Shown: positions 5,236 through 5,623 of the stretch, one piece after another
Position numbering within the stretch: the stretch's first letter is position 1
How the letters are laid out: each line of letters starts with the position of its first letter
NCBI GenBank assembly: GCA_025454675.1
Contig: JALONZ010000197.1
Location: 1 to 5,623 of the forward strand
Source: Anaerolineae bacterium
Lineage (GTDB): Bacteria > Chloroflexota > Anaerolineae > Aggregatilineales > Phototrophicaceae
Length of the DNA: 5,623 nt
Direction: 5' to 3'
The notes under the pieces: model-generated
Told to the model about the DNA's origin: nothing
The model's database searches: none
The model's input: the letters and a program-made list of their open reading frames with translations, nothing else
Program-made: the position numbers and the translations under genes

Positions 5236-5623
5236 TTAAGCGGCTTCCGAACCTTTTAGAGAATCAAAACCAGACTCCAAGTAATCTATTCTTTCGCCGA
5301 TAGATTCGAGAGCCTCCGCCATCGTCTTATTCAAACCGTGGATCTTCTCTTCCAAGGTTTCGAAAATCATTTGTTCTGTTGAAATTAGTTTTTGCCCATC
5401 TTCCCTTTCTTGAGGTGTCAAAAATTTGTCTATGACCGTTTCAATAGATTTTTGAAGTGCAGAAGGTTCGCACAAAATAGAAATAAGGCTTCCGATTTCT
5501 TCGCCAGATCCGAAAACTTCAACACGGTTGTTTCCCGTTAGTTCAATGACTAAAGCCTGAGCATTATCTCCAAATTCGGATTTTGCTTCTTCCGAAGTCA
5601 GTTCAACTTCTTTAAAAGAAATG
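5236..5623 (-). CDS. Unrecognised protein with coiled-coil C-terminus, 5' end beyond the window
   Basis: The frame stays open from the stop at 5236 to the right edge, giving at least 128 codons. The TTG at 5475 is just an internal Leu, so this is a partial gene. The visible start of the reading is ISFKEVELTSEEAK, then a possible small beta-rich domain with ALVIELTGNNRVEVFGSGEE. An amphipathic section follows (ISILCEPSALQKSIETVIDK). The last ~45 residues are an acidic coiled coil (EQMIFETLEEKIHGLNKTMA, then EALESIGERIDYLESGF). No signal peptide or membrane helix is seen in this part. It lies 77 bases upstream of the Rep-like gene on the same strand, so the two may be co-transcribed. I do not recognise the family. 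A structural, DNA-binding or partition role would be guesswork. Confidence 0.6.
   Translation of the reverse strand, partial: ISFKEVELTSEEAKSEFGDNAQALVIELTGNNRVEVFGSGEEIGSLISILCEPSALQKSIETVIDKFLTPQEREDGQKLISTEQMIFETLEEKIHGLNKTMAEALESIGERIDYLESGFDSLKGSEAA

Noticed and set aside
4810..5303. Plus-strand ORFs of 77 and 87 codons
   Set aside because: They overlap the Rep-like and DUF4058 coding on the other strand, with no recognisable motifs and no ribosome binding sites.
1..5623. CRISPR array, tRNA or rRNA gene
   Set aside because: No regularly spaced direct repeats and no cloverleaf or rRNA-like segments were found by reading both strands.

Overview
The window most likely comes from a Chloroflexota (Anaerolineae-like) bacterium, possibly a metagenome-assembled contig. 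Three things point that way: a septum-formation-initiator-like protein with a TPTP linker and a WQxWW tail, a DUF4058 C-terminus, and G/C-tract intergenic repeats with small palindromes. This placement rests on recognition, not on a search.

Left part (1-3919, all minus strand). A membrane pyrophosphatase gene (hppA, 3919 to 1670) is followed by a membrane-bound processive family 2 glycosyltransferase (1511 to 105). The pyrophosphatase has every catalytic motif, residues of the K+-dependent subfamily, the Glu of the DLFES motif that fits a Na+ pump, and an unusual Thr/Pro/Glu-rich C-terminal tail. Two copies of a G/C-tract hairpin repeat lie in opposite orientation on either side of the glycosyltransferase gene. 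A perfect 22-bp palindrome is embedded in the last codons of that gene.

Middle (3920-4599). A 185-bp divergent promoter region separates hppA from a plus-strand gene for a small bitopic coiled-coil protein of the FtsB/DivIC kind. The plus-strand promoter is close to consensus (TTGACC, 16 bp, TACAAT). A 26-bp dyad overlaps its -35 box and could be an operator.

Right part (4600-5623, minus strand). This looks like a broken, accessory region. A DUF4058 C-terminus survives without the rest of its gene. It is abutted, in another frame, by the N-terminal ~80 residues of what looks like a rolling-circle (Rep_trans-type) replication initiator. Upstream of that is a C/G-run hairpin, then an unrecognised gene with a coiled-coil C-terminus that runs off the right edge. 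The simplest reading is a mobile replicon (filamentous-phage- or plasmid-like) inserted into, or recombined with, a DUF4058 gene. An assembly chimera with a junction near 4872-4919 cannot be excluded.

The genes do not form one pathway. hppA supplies ion-motive force from pyrophosphate, the glycosyltransferase makes or extends a polysaccharide, and the FtsB-like protein belongs to division. I saw no rRNA, tRNA or CRISPR array.
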